From assembly GCA_025924495.1 (NCBI GenBank), contig JAICIG010000424.1:1-6811 (forward strand): 6,811 nucleotides of DNA. The letters run 5' to 3'. Shown in pieces: positions 6,118 through 6,811 of this stretch; position 1 is the stretch's first letter; every line of letters starts with the position of its first letter. The notes under the pieces were generated by a model that saw nothing but the letters and a program-made list of their open reading frames with translations, had not been told where the DNA came from and searched no databases. The translations under genes were made by a program, and so were the position numbers. Source of the DNA: Pirellulales bacterium. Its GTDB lineage: Bacteria; Planctomycetota; Planctomycetia; Pirellulales; JAICIG01.

Positions 6118-6811
6118 GCATGCTCAGCGGATTCTGTCGATTTTCCAGCGGCAGTTTGACGGGCCGGCCCTGACGTTGCGATTCGAAAACGGCGGAGATC
6201 ATCTCAACGGCGCCGCGGGCTTCATACATGCTGCATTGCGGCTGCGCATCGGTTTCGATTGCGTGAATCAAGTCGCGCAGGGCGAGGAGATGGCGAGCCT
6301 GATACTCGGGCACGTTGAGCGGTTCGGGTTCGCCGATGCCTGCGGACGAGACGTCCTGCCACTGGGTCTTGCTGCGGCCGGGCGACCAGCCCGGGTCTCG
6401 CAGGTACTTGACCGAGGGCAGAACGCCTTCGAGCAATTCAAACACCCCGGCGGAGCCGTAAATCTGCAGGCCGTACCGAGAGGGTTTGCCGGCGGCGTTC
6501 TTGACGGACTGGAAGTAAGCGGTGGCCCCGCCCGGCATGCCGTACATGGCCCGCACCGCGTCGCCGGCCAGCGGACCAATCCCTTCGGCTCCTTCGGCGA
6601 CGTCGGCCTTGACGATTGGCCGATCCTCCTTGGTCACTTGCGCAAAGCACCACAAGGGATCGCCGCCCAAAGCGCGAATCATGTCCATGACGTGCGAGCC
6701 AAGCACCCACAGGTCTTCGCTGCCGCCGCGCCGGTCTTCTTTGCCGCGGCCGCGAAATTCGAGCACGCGGCCGATAGCGCCGTCGGCGATCAGCCGTTTG
6801 AGCGTCTGGAG
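6110..6811 (-). CDS. Gfo/Idh/MocA-family oxidoreductase, C-terminal part (5' end outside window)
   Basis: The frame is open from the right edge to a TGA at 6112-6110, giving 233 visible residues. This is the C-terminal, substrate-binding half of an NAD(P)-dependent sugar/inositol-type dehydrogenase; the N-terminal Rossmann domain and the catalytic lysine lie beyond the window. Visible features are LQTLKRLIADGAIGRVLEFR at the edge, then GGSEDLWVLGSHVMDMIRAL, the beta-sheet core around YFQSVKNAAGKPSRYGLQIYG, and a C-terminal helix with LRDLIHAIETDAQP and a conserved-looking GAVEMISAVFESQRQGRPV. A GTG at 6766 could be mistaken for a start, but the similarity continues upstream of it, so the gene is partial. 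The exact substrate cannot be told. It is convergent with the DUF1501 gene and overlaps it by 8 bases. Confidence 0.9.
   Translation of the reverse strand, partial: LQTLKRLIADGAIGRVLEFRGRGKEDRRGGSEDLWVLGSHVMDMIRALGGDPLWCFAQVTKEDRPIVKADVAEGAEGIGPLAGDAVRAMYGMPGGATAYFQSVKNAAGKPSRYGLQIYGSAGVFELLEGVLPSVKYLRDPGWSPGRSKTQWQDVSSAGIGEPEPLNVPEYQARHLLALRDLIHAIETDAQPQCSMYEARGAVEMISAVFESQRQGRPVKLPLENRQNPLSMLS

Noticed and set aside
6438..6710. 90-codon minus strand frame within the oxidoreductase
   Set aside because: It is in another frame of the well-supported oxidoreductase and gives an Arg-rich shadow translation.

Overview
The window looks like a chromosomal segment from a planctomycete. The main reason is the adjacent pair of a DUF1549/DUF1553 protein (with the CAECHDHPFDRW signature) and a Tat-exported DUF1501 protein, a gene pair greatly expanded in Planctomycetes. 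The Gfo/Idh/MocA-type oxidoreductase, which carries an SEDLWVLGSHVMD stretch, fits the same phylum. The DNA is GC-rich and genes are spaced tightly after position 790. I cannot place it below phylum from the sequence alone.

Layout. Positions 1-789 hold no convincing complete gene. The left edge may carry the 5' end of a leftward gene (1-92). The rest is a long leader or intergenic stretch with several inverted repeats, one sigma70-like promoter candidate (525-553), and a palindrome plus a perfect 8-bp hairpin (710-742) just upstream of the first real gene. Positions 790-3100 encode a two-component system: a soluble PAS-PAS histidine kinase of the HisKA_3 (NarL/DesK-like) class, then a NarL-type response regulator. 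They overlap by 8 bases and are almost certainly translated together. A strong hairpin at 3095-3120 contains the regulator's stop codon and probably closes this unit. A promoter candidate follows at 3145-3174.

Positions 3200-6117 encode the DUF1549/DUF1553 protein and the DUF1501 protein, 14 bases apart, which is a probable operon. Both have export signals. In this family pair one partner is presumed to act with the other at or outside the cytoplasmic membrane, but the biochemical role is not established. From 6110 to the right edge, on the opposite strand, lies the C-terminal part of a Gfo/Idh/MocA-family oxidoreductase. Its stop codon overlaps the DUF1501 stop region tail-to-tail by 8 bases.

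How the genes may work together. The kinase and regulator form a complete phosphorelay with an unknown signal. Their proximity suggests, but does not show, that the downstream exported pair is a target. No mobile element, CRISPR array, rRNA or tRNA was seen. I found no clear evidence of a wholly new system. The parts most worth a second look are the structured leader before the kinase and the compact DUF1549/DUF1553 protein, which lacks the N-terminal cytochrome-like domain often found in this family.
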